A DNA stretch of 64,000 nt from SAR324 cluster bacterium (GTDB lineage Bacteria; SAR324; NAC60-12). The notes under the pieces were generated by a model. It searched no databases. It had not been told where the DNA came from and saw nothing but the letters and a program-made list of their open reading frames with translations. Both the position numbers and the translations under genes were made by a program. This document shows, in pieces, positions 9,423 to 17,284 of the stretch (the first letter of the stretch is position 1; every line of letters starts with the position of its first letter). The stretch is from the NCBI GenBank assembly GCA_015231825.1, contig JADGAV010000015.1:1-64000 (forward strand). Direction: 5' to 3'.

Positions 9423-9631
9423 ACAACTGACAAAAACGGGAGTTTAAGGCTTAGTGTTTCAAACACGATAGCTATTGGAAATCAAGCGCCGGGGGATGTC
9501 TGACTCCCCCGGCAGTCGGAAATACATTGAGAAGGACCTAAAAGGCACTCACGTTGGGCAGTTTACAGTCACAAATTAGGTGCTATCCGTGCCGGCAAAA
9601 CACGATGCCGTTGGAAATAAGGGGAGTGATC

Positions 9632-10162
9632 ATGGGAATACTGGAGTTTCTGGAAAAAATTGTTCACGAGTATAGCAAGCTTGTTTTCAAGATCGGAAGT
9701 ATAACGTTGCTGATCCTGGTACTTGTCACTATGAGCGATGTCATTGGTCGCTACGTATTTGACAGTCCTATACTTGGAGTTAACGAGGGCACGTCCTGGT
9801 ATGGACTGCCCCTGGTGCTCCTGTTCGGCATGGCCGCCGCCCAACGATCCGGAAGACATATCAACGTCACTGTTGTTTCGCGCTTTTTCCCGGAAAAAGT
9901 GGCATCTGTAGTTGACCTGGTGATATTAGTGGTATCTTTTGGCCTAGTTAGCCTTATCTGTTGGCAAGATATTTTACTCATGATATTTGACTGGCGTGGG
10001 AACCACACGATATTCGGGTTATTACCCCTGCCCCTCGTTGTTACCAGGATAATAGTGTTCATCGCCTTTTCATCATTTGGGCTTGAATTACTGGTCGATA
10101 TTTTTCGTTCCTCAGCTATAGTCGCCAAGGTCTGGCGTCCGAGGCGATTACACCCCCAGTAG
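9632..10162 (+). CDS. dctQ: TRAP transporter small permease DctQ, with a foreign C-terminal end
   Basis: The protein has 176 residues and four predicted membrane spans (~25-45, 55-75, 92-112, 135-157). The DctQ hallmark VTMSDVIGRYVFDSPILGVNE is present, as is an AAQRSGRHINV segment. The ATG at 9632 follows GGGGAG at suitable spacing; the upstream extension to 9554 is not supported. The last six or so codons (RRLHPQ) are read out of frame from a remnant of dctM: GATTACACCCCC at 10146 equals dctM at 6912. The natural C-terminus has therefore been replaced. Since DctQ tails are variable the protein may still function with DctM. Confidence 0.88.
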   Translation: MGILEFLEKIVHEYSKLVFKIGSITLLILVLVTMSDVIGRYVFDSPILGVNEGTSWYGLPLVLLFGMAAAQRSGRHINVTVVSRFFPEKVASVVDLVILVVSFGLVSLICWQDILLMIFDWRGNHTIFGLLPLPLVVTRIIVFIAFSSFGLELLVDIFRSSAIVAKVWRPRRLHPQ

Positions 10163-10375
10163 GAGCAACCGTAATAGGTAACAAAAAGGGTTACTCCCGA
10201 TTTCCCCCGGATCGCCCTGTAGCTTACCGAGCTTATGTCTCGATAGCGCAGAGATGAAAAATTTGGGGATCTTCGAACATCAGAAACAGCGGCAAAAGGT
10301 CGATTGGAAAGAGGCGAATAAAGGGAAACGGGCCGGGGATTACCTTATTTCAGTTCACCGGAAAGCGATATCAAC
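10143..10375 (+). pseudogene. Mosaic scar: ends of dctM, crotonase and activase genes
   Basis: Three gene ends are joined. Bases 10143-10250 match the 3' end of dctM (6909-7094) with an internal loss of about 80 bp. Bases 10251-10343 match the last ~70 bp of the crotonase gene and the spacer after it (from 8043). Bases 10344-10375 match the start of the activase-end remnant (8137-8168). The identity is high but not perfect. The order dctM - crotonase - activase end is the same as at 6912-8168, so this is what remains of a second copy after large internal deletions. Confidence 0.85.
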
Positions 10376-10447
10376 CTGATCGTTGTTCTTCATTTTTCAG
10401 AAACATAGTTGTTGAATCTGGATCCAAGAATGGAGCCTAAATAATTT

Positions 10448-12058
10448 ATGGATAAACACAGGTACACCTTCGGATCTCTTTTGGACCGTGTCGCAGCAAG
10501 CTACCCCAATAACACGGCTATCGTGGAGCAGGGGAAACGAATCGGTTATGCTGAATTCAAGGAACTGACAGACACAATGGCCGCCGGCCTGCTCGATTAC
10601 GGGCTACAGAAAGGGGACAGGGTGGCACTTCTTATGGACAATCGGCTGGAGTGGCTGATCGTTCAATTTGCCGTCACCAAAGCAGGCGGGATTCTGGTGC
10701 CCATCAATATCCGGTATCGCCCCCATGAACTCGATTTTGTCCTCGGCCACAGCAAACCCGCCTTCTTGATATTCATAGACCAGTTTCTCAATACGTCGTT
10801 TATCGACATTCTGCTTCATTCGGTGAGCGAGGATCCGAATCGTCCGTTTGTCAGGTTCCCGTCGATCAAACACGCTTTTTGTCTGGGAGAACAGGCCTAT
10901 GCCGGAACGAAGCCCTATCAGGCTCTCCTGGAGCGTGGAGCCAGAATATCCTCCAAGGACCTCAGGGCTGCTGTCGATAGGGTTGATGAACAGGACATCG
11001 CCCAGATAATTTATACGTCCGGGTCCACGGCCGCTCCCAAGGGGGCGATGCTCACCCATCACAGTCTATGCAAACACGCTGAGGCCATTTCCAATCGAAT
11101 GCATATTCAAAGCGATGATCGTTTCTGGATTCCCATTCCGCTTTCGTTCAGTTTCGCCTGCGCCAACGCCATAATGAATGCGATCGCAAGCGGCGCAGCT
11201 TTAATCCTTCAACGGGTCTTCGATCCGGGCAAGGCCCTGGAATTGATCGCGTCCGAACGATGCACGGTCATGTATGCCAATTCGACCATCTATCTTCCCA
11301 TGGCAGGCCACAGCATGCTGAAAGACTTGGATATATCGTTCTTAAAAAAGGGAATAGCCATGGGGACGCCCCAGAACATAAAGGTTCTGATCCATGATAT
11401 GGGGGTCAAGCAGATCTGCACGGCCTACGGCATGACGGAAACAACCGCCATTTCAACCCTGTCGGATCCTCTCGATGCAATGGATGTCAGGGTGAATGCC
11501 AATGGATTTCCTTTTCCTGAAGTCACCGTCATTGTCAAAAATCCCGACACAGGGGAACCCGTTAAGCCGGGTGAAATAGGGGAGTTGCGCGTAAAAGGGT
11601 ATAATGTGATGAAAGGGTATTGGGACGACCCTGAAAAAACCCGGGAGGCCTTTGATGAAGAAGGGTTTCTGAAGACAGGGGACATGGGAATCATTCGGGA
11701 CGATGGATGTGCGGTTTTCAAGGGGCGATACAAAGATATGCTGAAAACCAGCGGCATCAATGTGTCGACACTCGAGGTGGAGTCCTTTATCGAAACGCAT
11801 CCTGGCATAGAAAGCGCTTATGTGGTGGGGATTCCGGATGAACTCAAAGAAGAAGTCGGGGTGGCCTATTTGAAATCAAAAGAAGGGCTCTCCCTGACGG
11901 AAAAGGACATCCTGGATTTTTGCAAAGGACGCATTGGAAGCTATAAGATACCCAAGGTTGTCAGATTCGTCTCGGAATTTCCGCTGACCGGGAGCGGAAA
12001 AGTCAAGAAGCAGGAGTTGCGCGAAATGGCTTTGAACGAATTTAAGAAGAAAGACTAA
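10448..12058 (+). CDS. AMP-forming acyl-CoA synthetase/ligase
   Basis: The 536-residue ANL-superfamily enzyme activates a carboxylic acid to its CoA thioester through an acyl-adenylate. Visible core motifs are the phosphate-binding loop IIYTSGSTAAPKGAMLTH (~residue 187), YGMTETTA (~326), the hinge-region TGD (~410, FLKTGDMGIIRDDG), YKDMLKTSGINVS and the C-terminal catalytic lysine segment PLTGSGKVKKQEL (~516). The usual YTSGTT is YTSGST, a common variant. The substrate class cannot be told from sequence; medium-chain or aromatic acids are typical for this length. It follows the duplication scar and may be the last recombination partner. With the crotonase it gives the island a CoA-based step. 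Confidence 0.92.
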   Translation: MDKHRYTFGSLLDRVAASYPNNTAIVEQGKRIGYAEFKELTDTMAAGLLDYGLQKGDRVALLMDNRLEWLIVQFAVTKAGGILVPINIRYRPHELDFVLGHSKPAFLIFIDQFLNTSFIDILLHSVSEDPNRPFVRFPSIKHAFCLGEQAYAGTKPYQALLERGARISSKDLRAAVDRVDEQDIAQIIYTSGSTAAPKGAMLTHHSLCKHAEAISNRMHIQSDDRFWIPIPLSFSFACANAIMNAIASGAALILQRVFDPGKALELIASERCTVMYANSTIYLPMAGHSMLKDLDISFLKKGIAMGTPQNIKVLIHDMGVKQICTAYGMTETTAISTLSDPLDAMDVRVNANGFPFPEVTVIVKNPDTGEPVKPGEIGELRVKGYNVMKGYWDDPEKTREAFDEEGFLKTGDMGIIRDDGCAVFKGRYKDMLKTSGINVSTLEVESFIETHPGIESAYVVGIPDELKEEVGVAYLKSKEGLSLTEKDILDFCKGRIGSYKIPKVVRFVSEFPLTGSGKVKKQELREMALNEFKKKD

Positions 12059-12258
12059 ACAACAACAACGCAGCAGACTCCTTGACGTCGGCTTCGGTCA
12101 GAAGTCGTCCCTGAATTTTTAACGGCCGGTCCATGGCCATAACAGGTATATAATAATTTCAACGAGTCCAACCCAAAATCAACGTATTCACGCTTTTTTT
12201 AACCCGGTGCAACTTTTTCGTGTTTCACCCTATGCATCTGCAGCAAAGGAGCTTACCT

Positions 12259-13188
12259 ATGACTTGGAAATTCGAGCTGCTCTCTAAACATTCCGGCGAC
12301 ATCACCGAAGGCACCGGGTGGGATGGCGACATCACCGAAGGCCCTGTGTGGGATGGCGAATATCTCTTTTTTACACGGATTCGTGCCAGTAAAATCTTCC
12401 GTTACGATCCGAAAAACAGAGAGATCACGGAAGCGAGAAGCGGAACTAACTTTACCAACGGTCTGGCATATGACCAGAAGGGGCGGTTATTTGGCTGTTG
12501 TGCTGCCGGGCGTTCCATTGTTCGTTTTGACCCGGGCGGAAACATGGTGAAGGTCATCGATCGGTTTGACGGGAAAAAATTCAACACGCCGAGTGATTTG
12601 GCCATCGACTTAAAAGACCGCATCTGGTTCACAAACCCATGGAGTGAGCCCATCATCGATCCTAAGGAACAGCGCGAATTGGATCATCAATCCGTGTTAC
12701 GCGCCGACCCGAACCCCGACGGTAGTTATTCGGTGACGCGCGTCACCTTTGATACCACCATGCCTAACGGCATCCTTGTCTCACGTGACCAACAAACGCT
12801 GTATGTTGCCGAAAGCGGTTATTCGCAGGACCTGAATCGTGAACTCCGTGCATATCCCATAAAGGATGACGGCAGTCTCGGTCCATATAGAACATTACAC
12901 AGCTTCGGAAAAGACGCAGAAACGGTTCAGCGCGGGATTGACGGCATGTGTCTCGATGCCGAAGGAAACATCGTCGCCACCGCCGGGTGGGAATTATCCG
13001 GACCCGGCCCCATGATTTATGTCTTTTCTCCCGAAGGCCGGGTGTTAGAAACCCACCCGGTTCCAGCGCTCCGTCCCTCCAACTGCTGCTTCGGCGGACC
13101 CGATTTGACAACCTTGTTTGTCACCAGTGTTCAGGGCCATTTATTTTGCACTGAGACGGATCGCGTCGGCTGGGCAATTTACCCCTAA
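12259..13188 (+). CDS. SMP-30/gluconolactonase-family lactonase
   Basis: The 309-residue six-bladed beta-propeller is likely a divalent-metal lactone hydrolase. Family landmarks are EGPVWDGEYLFFTRI (the first Glu is a metal ligand), FTNGLAYDQKGRLFGC, PSDLAIDLKDRIWFTNPW, MPNGILVSRDQQTLYVAES (Asn ligand) and GIDGMCLDAEGNIVAT (Asp ligand). The ATG at 12259 has AAGGAG seven bases upstream, preferred to an earlier in-frame start at 12220. The first motif is tandemly duplicated (see 12295-12354). It hydrolyses sugar or other lactones in related systems; the link to the glycyl radical enzyme is by neighbourhood only. Confidence 0.85.
   Translation: MTWKFELLSKHSGDITEGTGWDGDITEGPVWDGEYLFFTRIRASKIFRYDPKNREITEARSGTNFTNGLAYDQKGRLFGCCAAGRSIVRFDPGGNMVKVIDRFDGKKFNTPSDLAIDLKDRIWFTNPWSEPIIDPKEQRELDHQSVLRADPNPDGSYSVTRVTFDTTMPNGILVSRDQQTLYVAESGYSQDLNRELRAYPIKDDGSLGPYRTLHSFGKDAETVQRGIDGMCLDAEGNIVATAGWELSGPGPMIYVFSPEGRVLETHPVPALRPSNCCFGGPDLTTLFVTSVQGHLFCTETDRVGWAIYP
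12295..12354 (+). repeat. In-frame 30-bp tandem repeat in the lactonase gene
   Basis: Bases 12295-12324 and 12325-12354 differ at 3 of 30 positions and encode GDITEGTGWD and GDITEGPVWD. The second copy is the family-standard metal-ligand motif; the first is an extra ten residues that relatives lack. Confidence 0.8.
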
Positions 13189-13523
13189 ACGAATTGGGTC
13201 GAAACTCAATTCGGCAAAAAACGGCGCTCGTGCTTATGCTGCTGTTTTTTCAATTTCCGGTGTGTATTCGCCGTATCGCGCCGCGCTATGGTAAAATGAT
13301 TTCTATTCGCAAAAGTAGTGAACCCGAAGTTTTCCTGCAAAAAATCTATCAGGCACTAAATATCCCTCCAAGTCCGGGAAGAGTTGAGAAAACCATTCTC
13401 TAACTCAAAAATTACAAAATCCGTAGTGCCAAAAAACAGGGTATTTTTAAATTTTATAACTGATATCATTGACTATTTTTACGAAACCTACGAACTTGGC
13501 TTTGGTTTACTGGAGAAAGGCAA
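13189..13523. other. Non-coding or degenerate region at the right of the island
   Basis: Short open frames exist; one reads FLQKIYQALNIPPSPGRVEK (ending 13403) and looks protein-like, but I cannot place it. There is no ribosome site. It is probably decayed coding sequence. Confidence 0.35.
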
Positions 13524-13699
13524 ATGCATATTCCCCAATTTCATTCAGAAATGTCAGAACAGCTTATCCGAATTCCAGAAGTTTTGCAGAATCCTGAGAA
13601 AGTGATACAATCCCAATCAGATGACGAAGTAGAATTGTTTTATCAATTTATTTTCCAGATGCCATCAAGAAAGGAAAACCAGTATGGAGCAAGAAGTAA
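13524..13699 (+). pseudogene. Broken small protein, likely nuclease-fold partner of DUF2283
   Basis: The frame from ATG 13524 reads HSEMSEQLIRIPEVLQNPEK, then QSQSDDEVELFY, after which the frame is lost. In another frame DAIKKGKPVWSKK and a stop at 13697-13699 follow. In intact relatives that I recall, 'DxEVELFYR' is followed by ~35 residues and then 'D-x-I-K-x-G-x-x-x-W', so an internal deletion with frameshift is inferred. Such proteins occur directly upstream of DUF2283 genes and resemble toxin-like nuclease folds. The overlap with the next gene (ATG 13684) fits a two-gene module. Confidence 0.5.
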
Positions 13700-13898
13700 A
13701 AGTCTGGTTTGATCAGGAAGGGGATTATCTGGAACTAATTTTCGAGCAAAATTCAGGATTTTTAGAGAGACAGAGAATGATTCTGTCATGGAAAAGGTGG
13801 ATCAGGAAGGCAAAGCGATTGGGTTTTCCATTATGAAAGTAAGCCAATTGAAGCAATCTGCTCCTCCTTCAATCAATCTCAAGCGGGCAGTCGCCTAA
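13684..13898 (+). pseudogene. DUF2283-like protein with a single-base frameshift
   Basis: The frame from ATG 13684 reads MEQEVKVWFDQEGDYLEL, typical of DUF2283, up to NSGF. The rest, FRETENDSVMEKVDQEGKA and then GFSIMKVSQL, is in the +2 frame to a stop at 13896-13898. One missing T in the run at ~13761-13765 explains the break. It may be a real mutation or a sequencing error in a homopolymer. DUF2283 proteins are small, often paired with an upstream toxin-like gene, and suggested to act as antitoxins; this is a family inference only. Confidence 0.6.
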
Positions 13899-14004
13899 AT
13901 TTTCCTATTATTCCATTGAAGCAATAGTAAATTTTGTCATTTTTGGATAAAATGCTAACCAATACGTTCACCAACCTTTATCAATCCTTGTAAAATCAGG
14001 CAAT

Positions 14005-14033
14005 GGACGCGGGTTCGACTCCCAACACCTCCA
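14005..14033 (+). repeat. attR: right direct repeat of the island
   Basis: This is a copy of the tmRNA 3' end (23-51) with 27 of 29 bases identical; it lacks an encoded CCA and the other tRNA-like arms, so it is not an RNA gene. It marks the right island boundary. Confidence 0.82.
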
Positions 14034-14184
14034 TAATAAACATGAAACGCCAAAAATTCTGTAGTCTTCCCGAATTATCATTTTGTTGAAAAAAACCAAA
14101 TGATCTTTTTTGTGAAATGTTTTTTTTGAAGGAAGTTCAAAGAGGAGTCGTTCTATTTTTTAAATTTAAGCACGAGGGAAAAGC

Positions 14185-15339
14185 GTGGAACTCGACCAGG
14201 CATTTGCTACGGTAGTTCTTGTTTTGATGGGAGCAGCAATTCTGTTTTTATCAGGATTGAAAATCCATAAAATACTGGATTTGATCAGAGGAGATCGGTT
14301 TTATCTAAACTGGAAAAAATTGCATCTGCTGGTCGGAGTTTTCATCGCAGGGTATGCGGGAATTGCAGTGCTGATCTACACTCCTTTCAAAACGCTGCAT
14401 TCACTGGTCATGGGGGGGATTTTTCTATTTGGTGCTTTGTTTGTATTATTAGTGGTCCAATCCGGTCATGATACCATCAAAGATCTCATTGAAACTCGTA
14501 AAAAACAGGCTGACCTGATCAAATCCTATGGGCGTTTTGTGCCCAGTGAATTTCTTCTGAAGTTGAACAAAAAAGAAATCACAGATATTGAATTGGGTGA
14601 CAACGTTTTACAAGACATGACCATTCTTTTTACGGACATTCGCTCCTTCACCACTCTTTCGGAACAGATGACTCCTGAAGAGAACTTCCGTTTTGTCAAT
14701 TCCTATTTTCGTCACATGGGACCCCTTGTAAGACAGAATGGTGGATTTGTAGATAAATACATTGGCGACGGGATCATGGCGCTTTTTCCCCAGAGTGCTG
14801 AAAATGCCGTTGATGCGGGAATTGCTATGCTGGAGCGTCTCATTGCCTATAACGAAAAAAGACGAAAATCGGGTTACTCTTCAATACGAGTGGGGATTGG
14901 TATCAATACGGGATCCCTGATGCTGGGCACCATTGGAGAAGAAAACCGTATGGAAGGAACAGTGATCAGTGACAATGTCAATCTTGCCAGCAGGATCGAA
15001 GGGTTGACAAAAACCTACGGAACCCCTCTTTTGATCAGTGAAGCCAGTTACCAGGCTTTGAAGGATCCGGGAAAATATGCGATTCGTTTTATTGATCGGG
15101 TGAAAGTCAAAGGAAAGTCGAAACAGGTTACCGTCTATGAAGTTTTTAATTCAGATCCGACAACTGTGAAAGAACTGAAAATTGCAGGAACAAAAACCTT
15201 TGAAAAGGCATGTCTTCACTTTCATGAAAACGAATTTGATCTGGCCTTAGCAATGTTTGAGAATTGTTTGAAAGAAAACCCGCAGGATTTGGTTGCAGAA
15301 ATTTATGTGGAGCGCTGTCACAAAAGAATGGCAGTTTGA
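14185..15339 (+). CDS. Membrane-anchored class III adenylate/guanylate cyclase
   Basis: The protein has 384 residues and starts at GTG. There are three predicted membrane spans at ~5-26, 45-65 and 70-92, then a linker and the catalytic domain (~140-325). The two metal-binding aspartates are in LFTDIRSFTTLSEQ and DKYIGDGIMALF. IRVGIGINTGSLMLGTIGEE and VISDNVNLASRIEGLTK are also canonical. The C-terminal ~60 residues (HENEFDLALAMFENCLKENP) form a TPR-like pair of helices. It makes a cyclic nucleotide, probably cAMP, in response to an unknown signal. It is the first chromosomal gene after the island. A larger paralogue lies at 24265-26856 and shares the catalytic and TPR-like parts. Confidence 0.9.
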   Translation: MELDQAFATVVLVLMGAAILFLSGLKIHKILDLIRGDRFYLNWKKLHLLVGVFIAGYAGIAVLIYTPFKTLHSLVMGGIFLFGALFVLLVVQSGHDTIKDLIETRKKQADLIKSYGRFVPSEFLLKLNKKEITDIELGDNVLQDMTILFTDIRSFTTLSEQMTPEENFRFVNSYFRHMGPLVRQNGGFVDKYIGDGIMALFPQSAENAVDAGIAMLERLIAYNEKRRKSGYSSIRVGIGINTGSLMLGTIGEENRMEGTVISDNVNLASRIEGLTKTYGTPLLISEASYQALKDPGKYAIRFIDRVKVKGKSKQVTVYEVFNSDPTTVKELKIAGTKTFEKACLHFHENEFDLALAMFENCLKENPQDLVAEIYVERCHKRMAV

Positions 15340-15558
15340 GCATTGATTGTCCTCCCAATGGTCAAAAGAGTAGGCGCTGTAGTTAAATAAATTCAGCAAA
15401 CCAGGGTGCTTGCTAATGGCATGTGAAATTCTGGAGATCAAACGGGGTCTGTGAATCCTTGATGTATTTTCATGGGGTGAAGGCGTGTCATTTTTTGTGA
15501 ATTTCTGCTCAGATGGCATAAGTACAGAATAATCTTGAATACTGTTCCAGTCCAGGAT

Positions 15559-15822
15559 CTACAAGCTAAATTCTTCAGCAATCTCCCGATTGTCTGTAAA
15601 GAAATCCCCCCCATCTACCCATATATCGGGAGCACTGTTTCCGTCATAAATTAAAAGACTTTTGTCCTCAAACAGCCAGTATTTTTTTCGTGACGATTGT
15701 TTGGCACGAGCACTGAGATCCTTTTGCGAATCATGATATAGAAACGCGTTCCTCGCCTGACAATCATAGTCATTATCTCTCATGAACGAAGGTAATTTCT
15801 TATAATTTGGTGCTTTTTTCAT
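15559..15822 (-). CDS. Small hypothetical protein
   Basis: The 87-residue open frame starts at ATG 15822 with an AGGA site five bases upstream. It has no motif I recognise. It is rich in charged and aromatic residues (KLPSFMRDNDYDCQARNAFL, WLFEDKSLLIYDGNSAPDIW), has no membrane span and no signal peptide. It lies ~100 bp downstream of the GntR gene on the same strand. It could be a real conserved small protein or chance; the acceptable start and protein-like composition favour real. Confidence 0.4.
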   Translation of the reverse strand: MKKAPNYKKLPSFMRDNDYDCQARNAFLYHDSQKDLSARAKQSSRKKYWLFEDKSLLIYDGNSAPDIWVDGGDFFTDNREIAEEFSL

Positions 15823-15921
15823 CGTTATTCCTGTGATGCCTGCCTCCGGCAGATGAAAGATTTGATGCTGCCTGGATGTCAATGGATTGAGAGACAGAGA
15901 TGGACGGGGAAAATAGTGGAC

Positions 15922-16590
15922 TTATTGTTTGGCCAGTGCCTCATACAGCCTTTGTTGTCCCTCGAAGATATGATTCCTCATGGCCAACCCGAATCCTGTT
16001 GCATCATTCAATTCTATTCTACGAATGATCTCTGAGATTTCCATATTGACTCCATTCATGGTTTCCTTCCATGGCATTGATGGAAGCAGGAGCAGCCACA
16101 TGCGTGATGTTTGAAAGAATAGATTGAGCAGCATTTCCCGCAGAGTAATATTGTTGATCATATTTATCATGCTCGTGCAGTAGCGGATGTTAATCTCAGC
16201 GAATCCAGTACTGTCGCCTTCTTCAAGGTTGAGAATTGCGCGGCTGCAGTCTTTGAAAAAATCATGGATTTCTTCGGGAAAAGGGGTTTCAATGAAGGAT
16301 CCAGCGGCTTCAGCCAGGAGCATGCGTACAGCGTAAACTTCGCTCAATTGTTCCGGTTCGATCCGGGTCACAATCGTTCCTATTCCGTGTTTGACTTTGA
16401 CCAGTCCTTCATGTTCAAGCACGGGCAGCACCCGCCGGATCGGAGATCGGCTGACAGAATACTCTTTCGCCAGCACCTCTTCGCGCAGGATTGTGTCCGG
16501 TGGGTATCGGTTGGTGCAGATCCTGTATCGAATTTCTTGGTAAATTGCTGCGATTCGCAGTTGAGATGCTGTTTTGGGTCTGGAATTCAT
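15922..16590 (-). CDS. GntR-family regulator, FCD subfamily
   Basis: The 222-residue protein has a winged helix-turn-helix at residues ~12-75 (LAKEYSVSRSPIRRVLPVLE, then GLVKVKHGIGTIV) and an all-helical FCD ligand-binding domain (~85-215). FCD regulators normally repress transport or catabolic genes until an organic acid binds. The gene is 25 bp downstream of ehuD on the same strand, so it is probably the last gene of the ehuBCD transcript and its local regulator. The usual 'SRTPVREAL' reads SRSPIRRVL. The candidate operators are the repeats at 19071-19157. Confidence 0.87.
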   Translation of the reverse strand: MNSRPKTASQLRIAAIYQEIRYRICTNRYPPDTILREEVLAKEYSVSRSPIRRVLPVLEHEGLVKVKHGIGTIVTRIEPEQLSEVYAVRMLLAEAAGSFIETPFPEEIHDFFKDCSRAILNLEEGDSTGFAEINIRYCTSMINMINNITLREMLLNLFFQTSRMWLLLLPSMPWKETMNGVNMEISEIIRRIELNDATGFGLAMRNHIFEGQQRLYEALAKQ

Positions 16591-16615
16591 AATCAGAAGA
16601 AATTCGAAATGTCTC

Positions 16616-17284
16616 CTAAAACTCCTTTTGACCGGGTAGTCCCATTTTTCGATTAAGGATCCGGATGGATTTTGCAGAAATCAGACTAAGAATCAAGAAG
16701 AAGACTCCGGCTAATGTCATCGGTTCCGTATACCGGAACGTATCATTGCCTATTATACGGGCTGTAGCAACCAGTTCTATGACAGTTATTGCCAGGAGAA
16801 CCGGTGTCTCTTTAAACATGGTGACGAGGTAGTTGCCGAGGGGTAATATGATCGGCGGAATCGCTTGCGGTAAAATGATGCGCTTGAGTGTCTGTGAAGT
16901 ATTCAGATTGATCGCCTTGGCAGCTTCCCATTGTCCGCGATCCACCTGTGAGAATCCGGATCGATAGACTTCTGCGCAATACGTCGAATAGTGCATGCCA
17001 AGGGTTAAAACACCGCACATCATCGCGGGAATGACGATCCCTGCCAGAGGCAGGAAGTAGTACATGACAAACAGTTGAATCAGCAAGGGAGTGGTGCGGA
17101 TAAATTCAAGCCATACTCTTACTGCCAGATAAAGAACGGGAATTTCAAGCAAATTAATGACCGCCCAAATGAGTCCCAGGACCGCCGCAAGAGAAAATCC
17201 CATTAGCGTTGCCTGCAATGTCACGAGGGAAGCTTCCGCCATTAACGGCAGAATCTCAAGCGTGTAGTTCCAGTCCCAGATCAT
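16616..17284 (-). CDS. ehuD: Amino-acid-type ABC transporter permease, EhuD-like
   Basis: The protein has 222 residues with ~5 membrane spans. The permease EAA loop that contacts the ATPase is seen as GQWEAAKAINLNTSQTLKRI followed by ILPQAIPPIILPLGN. The start at ATG 17284 is chosen because it forms an ATGA overlap with the stop of the preceding permease; the longer frame to 17353 would run deep into that gene. It is the second permease of the polar amino acid (HisM/GlnP) family in this four-part importer. The gene symbol rests on the EhuB-like binding protein. Confidence 0.85.
   Translation of the reverse strand: MIWDWNYTLEILPLMAEASLVTLQATLMGFSLAAVLGLIWAVINLLEIPVLYLAVRVWLEFIRTTPLLIQLFVMYYFLPLAGIVIPAMMCGVLTLGMHYSTYCAEVYRSGFSQVDRGQWEAAKAINLNTSQTLKRIILPQAIPPIILPLGNYLVTMFKETPVLLAITVIELVATARIIGNDTFRYTEPMTLAGVFFLILSLISAKSIRILNRKMGLPGQKEF

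Noticed and set aside
12147-12154. TATAAT box before the lactonase as a promoter
   Set aside because: A good -10 sequence, but no -35 at suitable spacing; too weak to list.
13194-13403. 69-codon frame ending in a protein-like stretch (KIYQALNIPPSPGRVEK)
   Set aside because: No start signal and no family I can name; described as degenerate sequence instead of a gene.
14005-14033. tRNA-like T-loop suggesting an RNA gene
   Set aside because: Only the T-arm/acceptor copy is present; no D-arm or anticodon arm upstream, and it matches the tmRNA 3' end, so it is an att site.
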